Of a DNA stretch of 64,000 nt, positions 16,725 to 24,599 are shown piece after piece (the first letter of the stretch is position 1; every line of letters begins with the position of its first letter). The stretch lies in NCBI GenBank assembly GCA_964449465.1, contig CAYVBK010000002.1:135720-199719 (forward strand), read 5' to 3'. The notes beneath the pieces were generated by a model. It did no database searches, had not been told where the DNA came from, and was given only the letters and a program-made list of their open reading frames with translations. This stretch comes from CAYRXM01 sp964449465 (GTDB lineage Bacteria > Chloroflexota > Anaerolineae > JAFGEY01). The position numbers and the translations under genes were made by a program.

Positions 16725-19700
16725 ATGGCCGATTTGACCGGAAAAACGCTGGGCAAGTATCGTCTGGTAGAGCGGCTGGGGCGCGGTGGTATGGCTGAGG
16801 TGTACAAGGCCTATCAGCCTCGCCTCGACCGTTATGTGGCGATCAAGGTTATGCACAGCTATCTGGCCGACGATGAAGGATTTGTGGAGCGGTTTCAACG
16901 CGAGGCCAAAGCCATCGCCGCGCTGCATCACCCGCACATCGTCCAGGTGCACGACTTTGATATGCAAGACGATGTGTATTATATGGTACAAGAGTTTATC
17001 GAGGGCGGCACGCTCAAGGCTTATCTGCGCCAGGCCAACGACGAGAACCGCCAGGTGCCGCTGGAAGAGACGGTGCGCATATTGGCGGCTATATGCGATG
17101 CGGTAGATTACGCACACCGGCAGGGGCGTATCCATCGCGACATCAAGCCCGACAATATCATGTTTGACGCCAACGGTCGGCCGGTGCTGACCGATTTTGG
17201 CATTGCCAGCATTGTGGGCGGCACCCGCCTCACTGCCACTGGGGCGATGGTGGGTACGCCGGCCTACATGTCGCCAGAGCAGGGCAAGGGCTATCCCGGC
17301 GACACCCGCAGCGATGTCTATTCGCTGGGCGTGGTGCTTTACGAGATGGTGACCGGACAGGTGCCTTTTGACGCCGATACGCCGTTTGCGGTGGTGCTAA
17401 AACACGTCAACGAGCCGCTGCCCATTCCTCACGTTCTGAACCCCGACATTTCGCCCGATGTGGAGCGGGTGATCCTCAAGGCTTTGGCCAAAGAGCCGGA
17501 TGATCGCTATCAGACGGCCGGCGAGCTGGCACAGGCTTTGCGAGACATTTTGGAAGAAAACCGCATGGCAGCCTGGTTGCCTTTGGATGAGGGGTTGCTC
17601 CAACCAGCGACTGGGGTCCGACCGGCGGCCACTCCTGCGGCAGAGACAGCGGCTATGCCGCCCTCTCAGACACCGCCGCCGCCCTCGCAAGAGACAGTAC
17701 TGGTATCGCCGGCGGCAGGCAAACCGACCCGCAAAATCTCGCCGTGGATCTGGGTTGTGGCAGGTTTGGGAGGATTGCTGCTGCTGGCCTGCTTGCTGGT
17801 TGGAGGGGTGCTGGCCCTACGAACCGTGCGCGGCCGCGCCCGCCTGACTCTGACGTTGGTCGCCGCCACGCAGGTCGCAGGCACACCCACCGCCGCTCAG
17901 ACCACCAGGCCGACCGTTGCGCCGTCGGCCGATCTGGCCGCGCTGATCCAAAGCGGCAATGAGGCATTGGGTTCCGAGTGCGACGGCAATGTGCAGGGCG
18001 CGCTGGCTCTGTTTGAGCAGGCCGTGCAGCAGCACCCCAACCGCCCTGAAGGATATGTGGGGCGGGCGTGCTGCGCTGTGTGTCAAGACCGCTGGCAGGA
18101 TGCCGACGCCGATTTTGCCCGCGCTATCGAATTGGACCCGCGCTATGCCCCGGCCTACTATTGGCGTGGGCGGGCCAGAGTGTATCAAAATCGAGACGCC
18201 GAAGCCCTGGCTGATCTGAGCCGGGCGGTTGAATTGGATGCGGGTCTGATCGAGGCCTGGTTCTGGCGCGGCCGCGTGGCCGGCTGGAGCGGCGATGATG
18301 CCCAGGAATTTGCCGACATGAACCAGGTGATTGCCCTCAACCCCGATTTTGCCCTGGCCTATTTGCGACGCAGCGCTCTTTATGCCTGGTACAAACAAGA
18401 CAATGACGCCGCGCTGGCCGACCTGGATCACTATATCCACATGCGCCCCGATGATCCAGAGGGCTATGCCGAGCGAGGTTTTGTGCTCATGTCTATGAGC
18501 GAGCATGAACAGGCCGCCGCTCAATTTACTCTGGCTTTGGAGCGCGCCACTGAAGACGATCTGTTCCCTCTTTATTTCCATCGCGGCGAGGCTTTTCAAT
18601 TCGCCGGACAGCCCGACCGGGCCATCCAGGACTATGACCGGGCCATCCAGATATTGGCCGACGCCGAGACGTTGTTTTACCGGGGCATGGCCTATTATCA
18701 GACCGGAGGTGACCAGGCAGCGTTGGACGATCTGGCTCGCGCGATCGGATTGGGCTGGGATGATCGGCTGGGCGGCGTCTATCACGCTCAAGGCTGGGTG
18801 CTGTTTCGACAGCAGCGTTATGCCGAGGCAGTCGAGGCCTATAGTATGGCGGCGCGCTATTCTTTTGATCACTATGCCTGGCCGTTTTTTGAAGGCACGC
18901 ATATCTTGCTGGATCGCGGGCGTGCCTATCGCCTCAACGGACAATTGGAGGCCTCTCTTCAAGACCTGAACAACCTGATCGCCCAGATGGACAGTTGGGC
19001 CCCAGCCTATCTGGAGCGCGGCTTGACCTACCGGGCTTTGGGGCAGCCGGTCAAAGCCATGCAAGACCTGCGCCAGGCTTTGGAACTGGCCGAGCCGGGC
19101 GAACTGCGTCAGCGCATCGAGCAAGAGATGGAAAACCTGCGCCAGGGGCAACCGCCCGATGACGAATTGCCCGATTGTGCGCAGGCCGAGGTGTTTTGCG
19201 TGGGTCTGGTGACCGATGTGGGCAAGGTAGACGACAGGTCGTTCAACCAATATGCCTGGCAGGGCATCACACAGGCACAAAAGGAACTGGGAGCGCGCGT
19301 CCAATACATCGAAACGGTCAACCCGGCGGATAATGCCAAAAACATTGCCCAATTGGCCGACGCCGGATACGATGTCATTGTCACCGTTGGCTTTGGTCTG
19401 GGCGAGGCGACGATGAATGCCAGCCAGCAATACCCCCAGATCAAATTTATCGGCGTTGACCAGGATCACTCGGCGGCTCGGGCGGCCAACCTGGTCGGAC
19501 TGTTGTTTGCCGAAGACCAGGCCGGTTTTCTGGCCGGCGCACTGGCAGCAATGGCGACCGAGAGCGATCACATTGGGGCAGTGCTGGGCAGCGACACCAT
19601 TCCGCCGGTATGGCGATTTGGCGAGGGCTATCGCGCCGGCGCCTTGTACATCGATCCAGATATCAAGGTCACGCTGGTTTATCACAATGTAGACCTGTCC

Positions 19701-20120
19701 AAATCTTTTACCGACCCAGAGTGGGGGCGCGCTGCGGCAGTCGAACTGATTGGCCAGAATGTGGATGTTATTTTTGCCGCCGCCGGGCAAACCGGCAACG
19801 GCGCACTGCTGGCCTGCGCAGACCAAGATGTGCTGGCCATCGGCGTAGACATTGACCAGTACGAGACCCTGCCGGAAGCCCGCCCGGTGCTGTTGAGCAG
19901 CGCGATCAAACTGATCGGCCCTGGCGTTTTTGACCTGATCCGGCTGGCCTATCAGGGCCAATTTCCGGCCGGCGACAATTACATCGGCCAGGTGGAGCTG
20001 GCGCCATTCCACGAGTTTGAAGAGGATGTGCCACAAGAGGTGCGCGACGAACTGGCCGAAATTGCCCACATGCTTCAGAGCGGCACGCTCAAAACCGGCG
20101 TGCCGTCGGCCAAACCATAA
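16725..20120 (+). CDS. Receptor-type Ser/Thr kinase with TPRs and BMP nucleoside-binding domain
   Basis: 1131 residues. The N-terminal Hanks-type kinase (about 10-275) has a GRGGMAEVYKA P-loop, Lys41, HRDIKPDN with Asp139, DFG with Asp157, and GTPAYMSPEQ. A Pro-rich linker and one membrane helix (about 341-365) follow. Then come about ten TPR motifs (roughly 420-800; for example YYWRGRARVYQNRDAEALAD). The C-terminal 310 residues (from about 823) are a BMP/PnrA-type periplasmic-binding domain: FCVGLVTDVG, VDDRSFNQYAWQG, KFIGVDQD, and the GVFDLIRLAYQG end. The BMP family usually binds purine nucleosides outside the cell. The inferred topology puts the kinase inside and the TPRs and ligand domain outside. 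AAGGAG is well placed. This fusion is unusual. Confidence 0.93.
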   Translation: MADLTGKTLGKYRLVERLGRGGMAEVYKAYQPRLDRYVAIKVMHSYLADDEGFVERFQREAKAIAALHHPHIVQVHDFDMQDDVYYMVQEFIEGGTLKAYLRQANDENRQVPLEETVRILAAICDAVDYAHRQGRIHRDIKPDNIMFDANGRPVLTDFGIASIVGGTRLTATGAMVGTPAYMSPEQGKGYPGDTRSDVYSLGVVLYEMVTGQVPFDADTPFAVVLKHVNEPLPIPHVLNPDISPDVERVILKALAKEPDDRYQTAGELAQALRDILEENRMAAWLPLDEGLLQPATGVRPAATPAAETAAMPPSQTPPPPSQETVLVSPAAGKPTRKISPWIWVVAGLGGLLLLACLLVGGVLALRTVRGRARLTLTLVAATQVAGTPTAAQTTRPTVAPSADLAALIQSGNEALGSECDGNVQGALALFEQAVQQHPNRPEGYVGRACCAVCQDRWQDADADFARAIELDPRYAPAYYWRGRARVYQNRDAEALADLSRAVELDAGLIEAWFWRGRVAGWSGDDAQEFADMNQVIALNPDFALAYLRRSALYAWYKQDNDAALADLDHYIHMRPDDPEGYAERGFVLMSMSEHEQAAAQFTLALERATEDDLFPLYFHRGEAFQFAGQPDRAIQDYDRAIQILADAETLFYRGMAYYQTGGDQAALDDLARAIGLGWDDRLGGVYHAQGWVLFRQQRYAEAVEAYSMAARYSFDHYAWPFFEGTHILLDRGRAYRLNGQLEASLQDLNNLIAQMDSWAPAYLERGLTYRALGQPVKAMQDLRQALELAEPGELRQRIEQEMENLRQGQPPDDELPDCAQAEVFCVGLVTDVGKVDDRSFNQYAWQGITQAQKELGARVQYIETVNPADNAKNIAQLADAGYDVIVTVGFGLGEATMNASQQYPQIKFIGVDQDHSAARAANLVGLLFAEDQAGFLAGALAAMATESDHIGAVLGSDTIPPVWRFGEGYRAGALYIDPDIKVTLVYHNVDLSKSFTDPEWGRAAAVELIGQNVDVIFAAAGQTGNGALLACADQDVLAIGVDIDQYETLPEARPVLLSSAIKLIGPGVFDLIRLAYQGQFPAGDNYIGQVELAPFHEFEEDVPQEVRDELAEIAHMLQSGTLKTGVPSAKP

Positions 20121-20127
20121 TCGTAGG

Positions 20128-20149
20128 GGCAACCCTTGCGGTTGCCCTA
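20128..20149. terminator. GC-rich hairpin after the receptor kinase
   Basis: GGGCAACC / GGTTGCCC hairpin with a short loop, within 30 nt of the kinase stop. There is no T-run, so it may be a weak terminator, an RNA-stabilising structure or a small dispersed repeat. Confidence 0.35.
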
Positions 20150-20187
20150 TTGCAATTGCCCTCGTTTATTTTCGTGAAAGGCTTTTG

Positions 20188-21486
20188 ATGACAAACCATC
20201 CCAACATCCTCTATCTCCATTCGCACGACACCGGCCGCTATGTACAACCCTATGGCTATGCCATGCCGACGCCGCACATTCAACAACTGGCCGAACAAGG
20301 TGTCTTGTTTCGCCAAAATTTCTGCGCTGCGCCGGTCTGCTCGGCCAGCCGCGCCGCCCTGCTTACAGGTATGTGTCCGCACAGCAATGGCATGCTCGGC
20401 CTGGCCCATCGCGGCTGGAGTTTGAACGATTACAGCCAGCATTTGGTGCATACCTTGCGCAAGGCAGGATATCATTCGACCTTGTTTGGTGTGCAGCACG
20501 AGGCCCCCGACGCGGCCATGATCGGCTATGATCGCCTCGAGACGCGCGGCACGGCCCAAGAGCGCACCCAAAACGCCGTCGAGTTTTTGCGCCATCATCC
20601 GCCGCAGCCTTTTTTCCTCTCGGTGGGCTATATCGAGACGCACCGCGAATTTCACACCCCCGACCCGTTGGACGACGAGCGTTACACCCGCCCGCCAGCC
20701 CCGCTGCCCGACACGCCCGAAACCCGCCGCGACATGGCCGCTTTTCAGGCCAGCGCCCGCCTGCTGGATGATTGTTATGGGCAGGTGCTGGCCGCACTGG
20801 ATGAGGCCGGCCTGGCCGAAAACACCCTGGTGATCTGCACCACCGATCACGGACTGGCCTTTCCAGGCATGAAATGCACCCTCACCGATCACGGACTGGG
20901 CACTTTGTTGATCTTGCGCGGGCCGGGCGGATTTGTCGGCGGGCAGGTGATGGATGCCATGACCACGCACATGGACATTTTCCCCACCCTGTGCGAACTG
21001 TTCCAGATCGAGCCGCCGACCTGGTTGCAGGGCCGCTCCCTGTTGCCCTTGCTGCGCGGCGAAATCGACTGCCTGCACGAGGAAATTTTTGGCGAGGTGA
21101 CGTATCATGCCGCCTATGAGCCGATGCGGGCTGTGCGCACGCCGCGCTACAAATACATCCGCCGTTTTGACGGACGCAGCACGCCGGTAATGCCCAACTG
21201 CGATGACGGCTGGAGCAAAAGCCTCTGGCTGCGGCACGGCTGGCGCGAGCGGCCTGTGGCCGAGGAGCAGCTTTTCGACCTGGTTTTTGACCCCAACGAG
21301 GCGCACAATGTCTGCGGTGACCCGGCCTATGCGGATGCCCTGACCGAGATGCGCGGCCGCCTGGAGCGATGGATGATTCAGACGGACGATCCCTTGTTGC
21401 GCGGCCCTGTGCCGGCCCCGCTCGGCGCCCGCGTCAATGACCCCGACGGCATATCACCGCAAGAGCCAACGCGAGAAATGGTTTGA
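20188..21486 (+). CDS. Sulfatase, formylglycine (Cys) type
   Basis: 432 residues from the ATG at 20188 (AAAGG at 7-nt spacing). It belongs to the alkaline-phosphatase-like sulfatase family: N-terminal PNILYLHSHD with a metal-binding Asp, CSASRAALLTG with Cys51 as the residue converted to formylglycine (C-x-x-x-R), the TTDHGLAFPGMKCTLTDHG block with metal-binding Asp-His, and the FDLVFDPNEAHNV end typical of sugar-sulfate and choline-type sulfatases. There is no signal peptide, so it is either cytosolic or exported by another route. It needs a formylglycine-generating enzyme, which is not in the window. Its stop lies 3 nt before the glycerate kinase ATG. Confidence 0.92.
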   Translation: MTNHPNILYLHSHDTGRYVQPYGYAMPTPHIQQLAEQGVLFRQNFCAAPVCSASRAALLTGMCPHSNGMLGLAHRGWSLNDYSQHLVHTLRKAGYHSTLFGVQHEAPDAAMIGYDRLETRGTAQERTQNAVEFLRHHPPQPFFLSVGYIETHREFHTPDPLDDERYTRPPAPLPDTPETRRDMAAFQASARLLDDCYGQVLAALDEAGLAENTLVICTTDHGLAFPGMKCTLTDHGLGTLLILRGPGGFVGGQVMDAMTTHMDIFPTLCELFQIEPPTWLQGRSLLPLLRGEIDCLHEEIFGEVTYHAAYEPMRAVRTPRYKYIRRFDGRSTPVMPNCDDGWSKSLWLRHGWRERPVAEEQLFDLVFDPNEAHNVCGDPAYADALTEMRGRLERWMIQTDDPLLRGPVPAPLGARVNDPDGISPQEPTREMV

Positions 21487-21489
21487 TTG

Positions 21490-22926
21490 ATGCGCATCCT
21501 CAATGCAACGGCGCTGACCTCTCACGGCAATGTTGCCGGTCGGCAGGCGGTAGTGGACATTTTGGAGGCCGGCCTGCAAGCGGCCAATCCATACCACAAC
21601 ACCCGCCAGGCCCTGCACCTGGACAGCCACACCCTCACCGTCGGCGGGCCAGATTTTGCCCCGCCTGGCGACCCGCGCCGCGACCCCGAAACGATTGACC
21701 TGGATCAGGTAAAACGCATCTATGTCTTGGGCGCCGGCAAAGGCATCCAGTATATGGCCAGGGCCATTGAGGATGTATTGGGCGAACGGCTCACCGGCGG
21801 ACACGTCATTGCCAAGCACGGCGACGAGCCGCTGCTCAGTCGCATCGGCGTGACCTATGGCGCCCACCCTGTGCCAGACGAGGGCTGCGTACAAGGCTGC
21901 CGGCGCATCCTCGAAATCGCCGATCAACTGCGCCCCGACGACCTGGTGTTTACGGTGGTGGGCAACGGCGTTTCGTCGCTGCTCACTCTGCCGGCGGCGG
22001 ACGTCAGCCTGGAGGATGTGCGCCAGATCACCTTTTTGATGCAGATCGAGCGCGGCGCGCCCACCGGCGACCTCAATCCGGTGCGCAATCACCTCGATCA
22101 GCTCAAAGGCGGACGGCTGGCCGCGCGCATCCAGCCGGCGCGGGCCATTCACCTGTTGGGCGTGGCCGCCCTGCCTTTTGAGCAATTGATGGACCACAAC
22201 CTCTGGCTGCACTCGCTACCCGACTGCACCACTTTTTCAGATGCCATAGACAAATTAAAGAAATGGGACGCCTGGGATGCGGCATCAGAATCGGTGCGCC
22301 AACATTTGCTGCGCGCCGACCCGGCGCAAGAGACGATCAAGGCCGAGTCGTTTCAGCGGTGGCAGTGGCGCATTTTTGGCATGATGCCAGATCATCTGAG
22401 CATGCTGGCTATGGCCCGTCACCGTGCCGCCGGATTGGGCTTTCGCCCCTATCTGCTCTCTCAATCGCTGGTGGCCGAGGCCGGTCAGGCCGGCCTGGTG
22501 CTGGCCGACATAGCCCTGCAAATTGCCAGAACCGGCGAGCCTTTTGCGCCACCCTGCGCCCTGTTTCGCGGCGGCGAACTGCTGGTGACGGTGGGCCAGG
22601 AAACCGGCATCGGCGGACGCAATCAAGAGTTTGCTCTGGCGGCAGTCACGCGCATTGCCGGACACGAGCGGATCGTGATCGGCTCGGTGGACTCGGACGG
22701 CACCGACGGGCCGGGCGGCCAGTTTTTCCAGAACGGCAACATGCCGGTGCTGGCCGGCGGTCTGGTAGACGGGCAGACGGCCGCCCGCGCTCGCGCCCAG
22801 GGCTGGGACATTCACCGCGAACTGGGGCGGCACAACACCTCACCGCTGCTATGGTCGCTGGACGACGGCATTGTGGCGACACCCAACATCAGCATCAACG
22901 ACCTGACCGTGATTCTGGTGCAATAA
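21490..22926 (+). CDS. Glycerate 2-kinase, GckA/MOFRL family
   Basis: 478 residues. The family phosphorylates D-glycerate to 2-phosphoglycerate. Visible features are VLGAGKGIQYMARAIEDVLG (N-terminal GAGK loop), the DDLVFTVVGNGVSSLLTLPA segment corresponding to the GGGSALL-type loop, and the C-terminal MOFRL block with GGELLVTVG, GIGGRNQEFALAA and SVDSDGTDGPGG. The ATG at 21490 was chosen; a TTG directly before it is also in frame, and the ribosome binding site is weak, which suggests coupling to the sulfatase gene that ends 3 nt upstream. The usual GGG in the central loop reads GNGVSS here, a mild deviation. Its product is the substrate of enolase, whose homologue is encoded next. Confidence 0.9.
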   Translation: MRILNATALTSHGNVAGRQAVVDILEAGLQAANPYHNTRQALHLDSHTLTVGGPDFAPPGDPRRDPETIDLDQVKRIYVLGAGKGIQYMARAIEDVLGERLTGGHVIAKHGDEPLLSRIGVTYGAHPVPDEGCVQGCRRILEIADQLRPDDLVFTVVGNGVSSLLTLPAADVSLEDVRQITFLMQIERGAPTGDLNPVRNHLDQLKGGRLAARIQPARAIHLLGVAALPFEQLMDHNLWLHSLPDCTTFSDAIDKLKKWDAWDAASESVRQHLLRADPAQETIKAESFQRWQWRIFGMMPDHLSMLAMARHRAAGLGFRPYLLSQSLVAEAGQAGLVLADIALQIARTGEPFAPPCALFRGGELLVTVGQETGIGGRNQEFALAAVTRIAGHERIVIGSVDSDGTDGPGGQFFQNGNMPVLAGGLVDGQTAARARAQGWDIHRELGRHNTSPLLWSLDDGIVATPNISINDLTVILVQ

Positions 22927-22952
22927 AAATCCAACATCATCCATTCATATTT

Positions 22953-23139
22953 TGTAACTACCTACCTTGAGCCGAAAATTAGCCTTTGGGAGTGTCATTC
23001 TGAGAGCCTGCCCTGAGCGGAGCGAAGGGATCGCGGCGAACAAAAAACGTTCGCCGCGACGAAAAATCTCGTTGTACACCGCAAAAAGAGATTCTTCGCG
23101 CCTGACGGCGCTCAGAATGACAATGGGTAGGTAGTTACC
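22953..23139. mobile_element. MITE-like repeat, family A copy 2
   Basis: About 187 bp, with 13-bp terminal inverted repeats (GTAACTACCTACC at 22954-22966, complement at 23126-23138). Its sequence aligns end to end with the reverse complement of the element at 4894-5038 (shared words CCGAAAATTAGCCTT, TACACCGCAAA, GAGATTCTT, CTGACGGCG). It has roughly 40 bp more in the middle, including a CGCGGCGAAC / GTTCGCCGCG hairpin. It separates the glycerate kinase and enolase-like genes. Confidence 0.75.
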
Positions 23140-23157
23140 ATATTTTCAGTAATCTCG

Positions 23158-23184
23158 CTATTCGCCATTCGCTATTCGCCATTC
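23158..23184 (+). repeat. Short tandem repeat upstream of enolase-like gene
   Basis: Heptad-like repetition of ATTCGCC / ATTCGCT units directly before the ribosome binding site of the next gene. Related ATTCGCCATTC words recur at 24570-24585 before the dehydrogenase gene. Confidence 0.5.
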
Positions 23185-23201
23185 AATAGGAGAGGAAAAA
23201 A

Positions 23202-24494
23202 ATGTCAGCAGGCTCGATGATTGTATCCATTCAGGCCCGCCAGGTATTCTCGGATCGCGGGCACCCCGGCGTCGAAGCCACGGTCAAAACGGCCAACGGT
23301 GCCGTCGGCACGGTGATTTGCACCGCCGGCGTGTCGGTAGGCAGCCACGAGGTAGAATTTGCCTATGACGGCGGACCCAAGTGGCGCGGGCGCGGCGTAC
23401 AGTGCGCCGTAGACCACATCAATCAGGTGATTGCGCCGGCACTGGTGGGCATGGATGCGGCCTATCAACTGGCAGTAGACGACGCCATGTTGAACATCGG
23501 CGGGCCAGGAGCCAAAGCGCGCCTGGGCGGCAATGCCACCGCAGCGGTATCGGCGGCGGTACTCAAAGCCGGTGCGGCCGCGTTGGAAATCCCCCTCTAC
23601 CAACACATCGGCGGGTCCACCGCCTTTACCCTGCCGGTGCCCGGCGTGATCGTCCTGGTCGGCAGCGACCGCTATGGCGGCGGAGTGCGGTCGGGCGGCA
23701 AACCCAGCTATGCCCTGATGTGCTACGATTTCCCCTCTTTTTCCGAAGCCTCGTATGCGGCATGGGAACTGTCTATGGAGTGGACCGAACTACTCAACAA
23801 GCGTTTGGGCATCCCCAAAAGCTCGGTGTCGCATCACCCGGCCGTGCCGGCCGGCTATGTGCAGCACGACCGCCAGTTGTGGGATTTGATGGTCGAGGCA
23901 ATTGCCCGCCTGGGCTACGAGGGCAAGGTGGGCATCCAGGTAGACATAGCCTCGGAGACCTATTGGGAAGAAGAGCAGGGCAAATACATCGGCATCCTGT
24001 CCGCCGAACCCAAGACCAAAGACGATTTGTTTGATATGTATCGTTTAATGGCCAGAGAATATCCTTTTGTTATTTTGGAGGATCCGCTAGACGAGGACGA
24101 CTATGAAGGCACCGCCGCGTTGACCCGCGAATTGGACATCCAGATCGTCGGCGACGACCTGTTTACCACCGACCCGGTGCGGGTGCGAAAGGGCATTGAC
24201 GTCGGTGCAGCCAACACGGTGCTGCTCAAAGTCAATCAGATCGGCACGATCAGCGAGGCGTTTGACATGGTGCAACTGGCTTACCGCAACGGCTATGGGG
24301 TGATGCCGTGTAGCAGCCGCGGCGAGGGCGCCGACATTGCCGATTACTGCGTTGGCCTGAACTGCGGCACCGTGCGCGAAAGCGCCACCGGTCCCACCGG
24401 CAACCGCTTTTTGCAAATCGAGGCCGAACTGGGCCGCCGCGCCTGCTTTTTGGGGCGACGTGGACTCAAAGGGCGGCGGTTTCAGGGACGATAG
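23202..24494 (+). CDS. Divergent enolase-family protein, altered active site
   Basis: 430 residues, full enolase length. Conserved features are DRGHPGVEATV (canonical DSRGNPT), the metal-binding Ser in AGVSVG, DIASETYW, the ILEDPLDEDDYEG and VGDDLFTTD metal ligands, and the LLKVNQIGT lysine. Changed features, compared from memory with E. coli and yeast enolase, are as follows. The catalytic GDEGG loop is replaced by a HHPAVPAGY segment. The QEF glutamate position reads YDF, the GSH/GEH histidine reads GSD, SHRSGET reads SSRGEG (His lost), and the late Lys reads Arg. So the metal site and one base remain but the general acid and phosphate contacts do not. It may be a paralogue with new chemistry. 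AGGAGAGG precedes the start. Confidence 0.85.
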   Translation: MSAGSMIVSIQARQVFSDRGHPGVEATVKTANGAVGTVICTAGVSVGSHEVEFAYDGGPKWRGRGVQCAVDHINQVIAPALVGMDAAYQLAVDDAMLNIGGPGAKARLGGNATAAVSAAVLKAGAAALEIPLYQHIGGSTAFTLPVPGVIVLVGSDRYGGGVRSGGKPSYALMCYDFPSFSEASYAAWELSMEWTELLNKRLGIPKSSVSHHPAVPAGYVQHDRQLWDLMVEAIARLGYEGKVGIQVDIASETYWEEEQGKYIGILSAEPKTKDDLFDMYRLMAREYPFVILEDPLDEDDYEGTAALTRELDIQIVGDDLFTTDPVRVRKGIDVGAANTVLLKVNQIGTISEAFDMVQLAYRNGYGVMPCSSRGEGADIADYCVGLNCGTVRESATGPTGNRFLQIEAELGRRACFLGRRGLKGRRFQGR

Positions 24495-24522
24495 ATAGGC
24501 TTTGAGCCGTTTGTCGCGGCCT

Positions 24523-24563
24523 CCCCAACTTGTTGGAGATGTGAACACCCCAACAAGTTGGGG
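24523..24563. repeat. Long hairpin between enolase-like and dehydrogenase genes
   Basis: Perfect 14-bp inverted repeat (CCCCAACTTGTTGG at 24523-24536, complement at 24550-24563) with a 13-nt loop. There is no T-run, so it may be an RNA structure or dispersed repeat rather than a standard terminator. Confidence 0.6.
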
Positions 24564-24599
24564 GATCCGCCATTCGCCATTCATTCAAGGAGCATCTCT

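Noticed and set aside
17817..20132. Minus-strand open frame of 771 codons opposite the receptor kinase
   Set aside because: Antisense shadow of the TPR and BMP parts; no domain similarity and no ribosome binding site.
21487..21489. TTG start for the glycerate kinase
   Set aside because: An ATG follows immediately in the same frame and is the more likely start.
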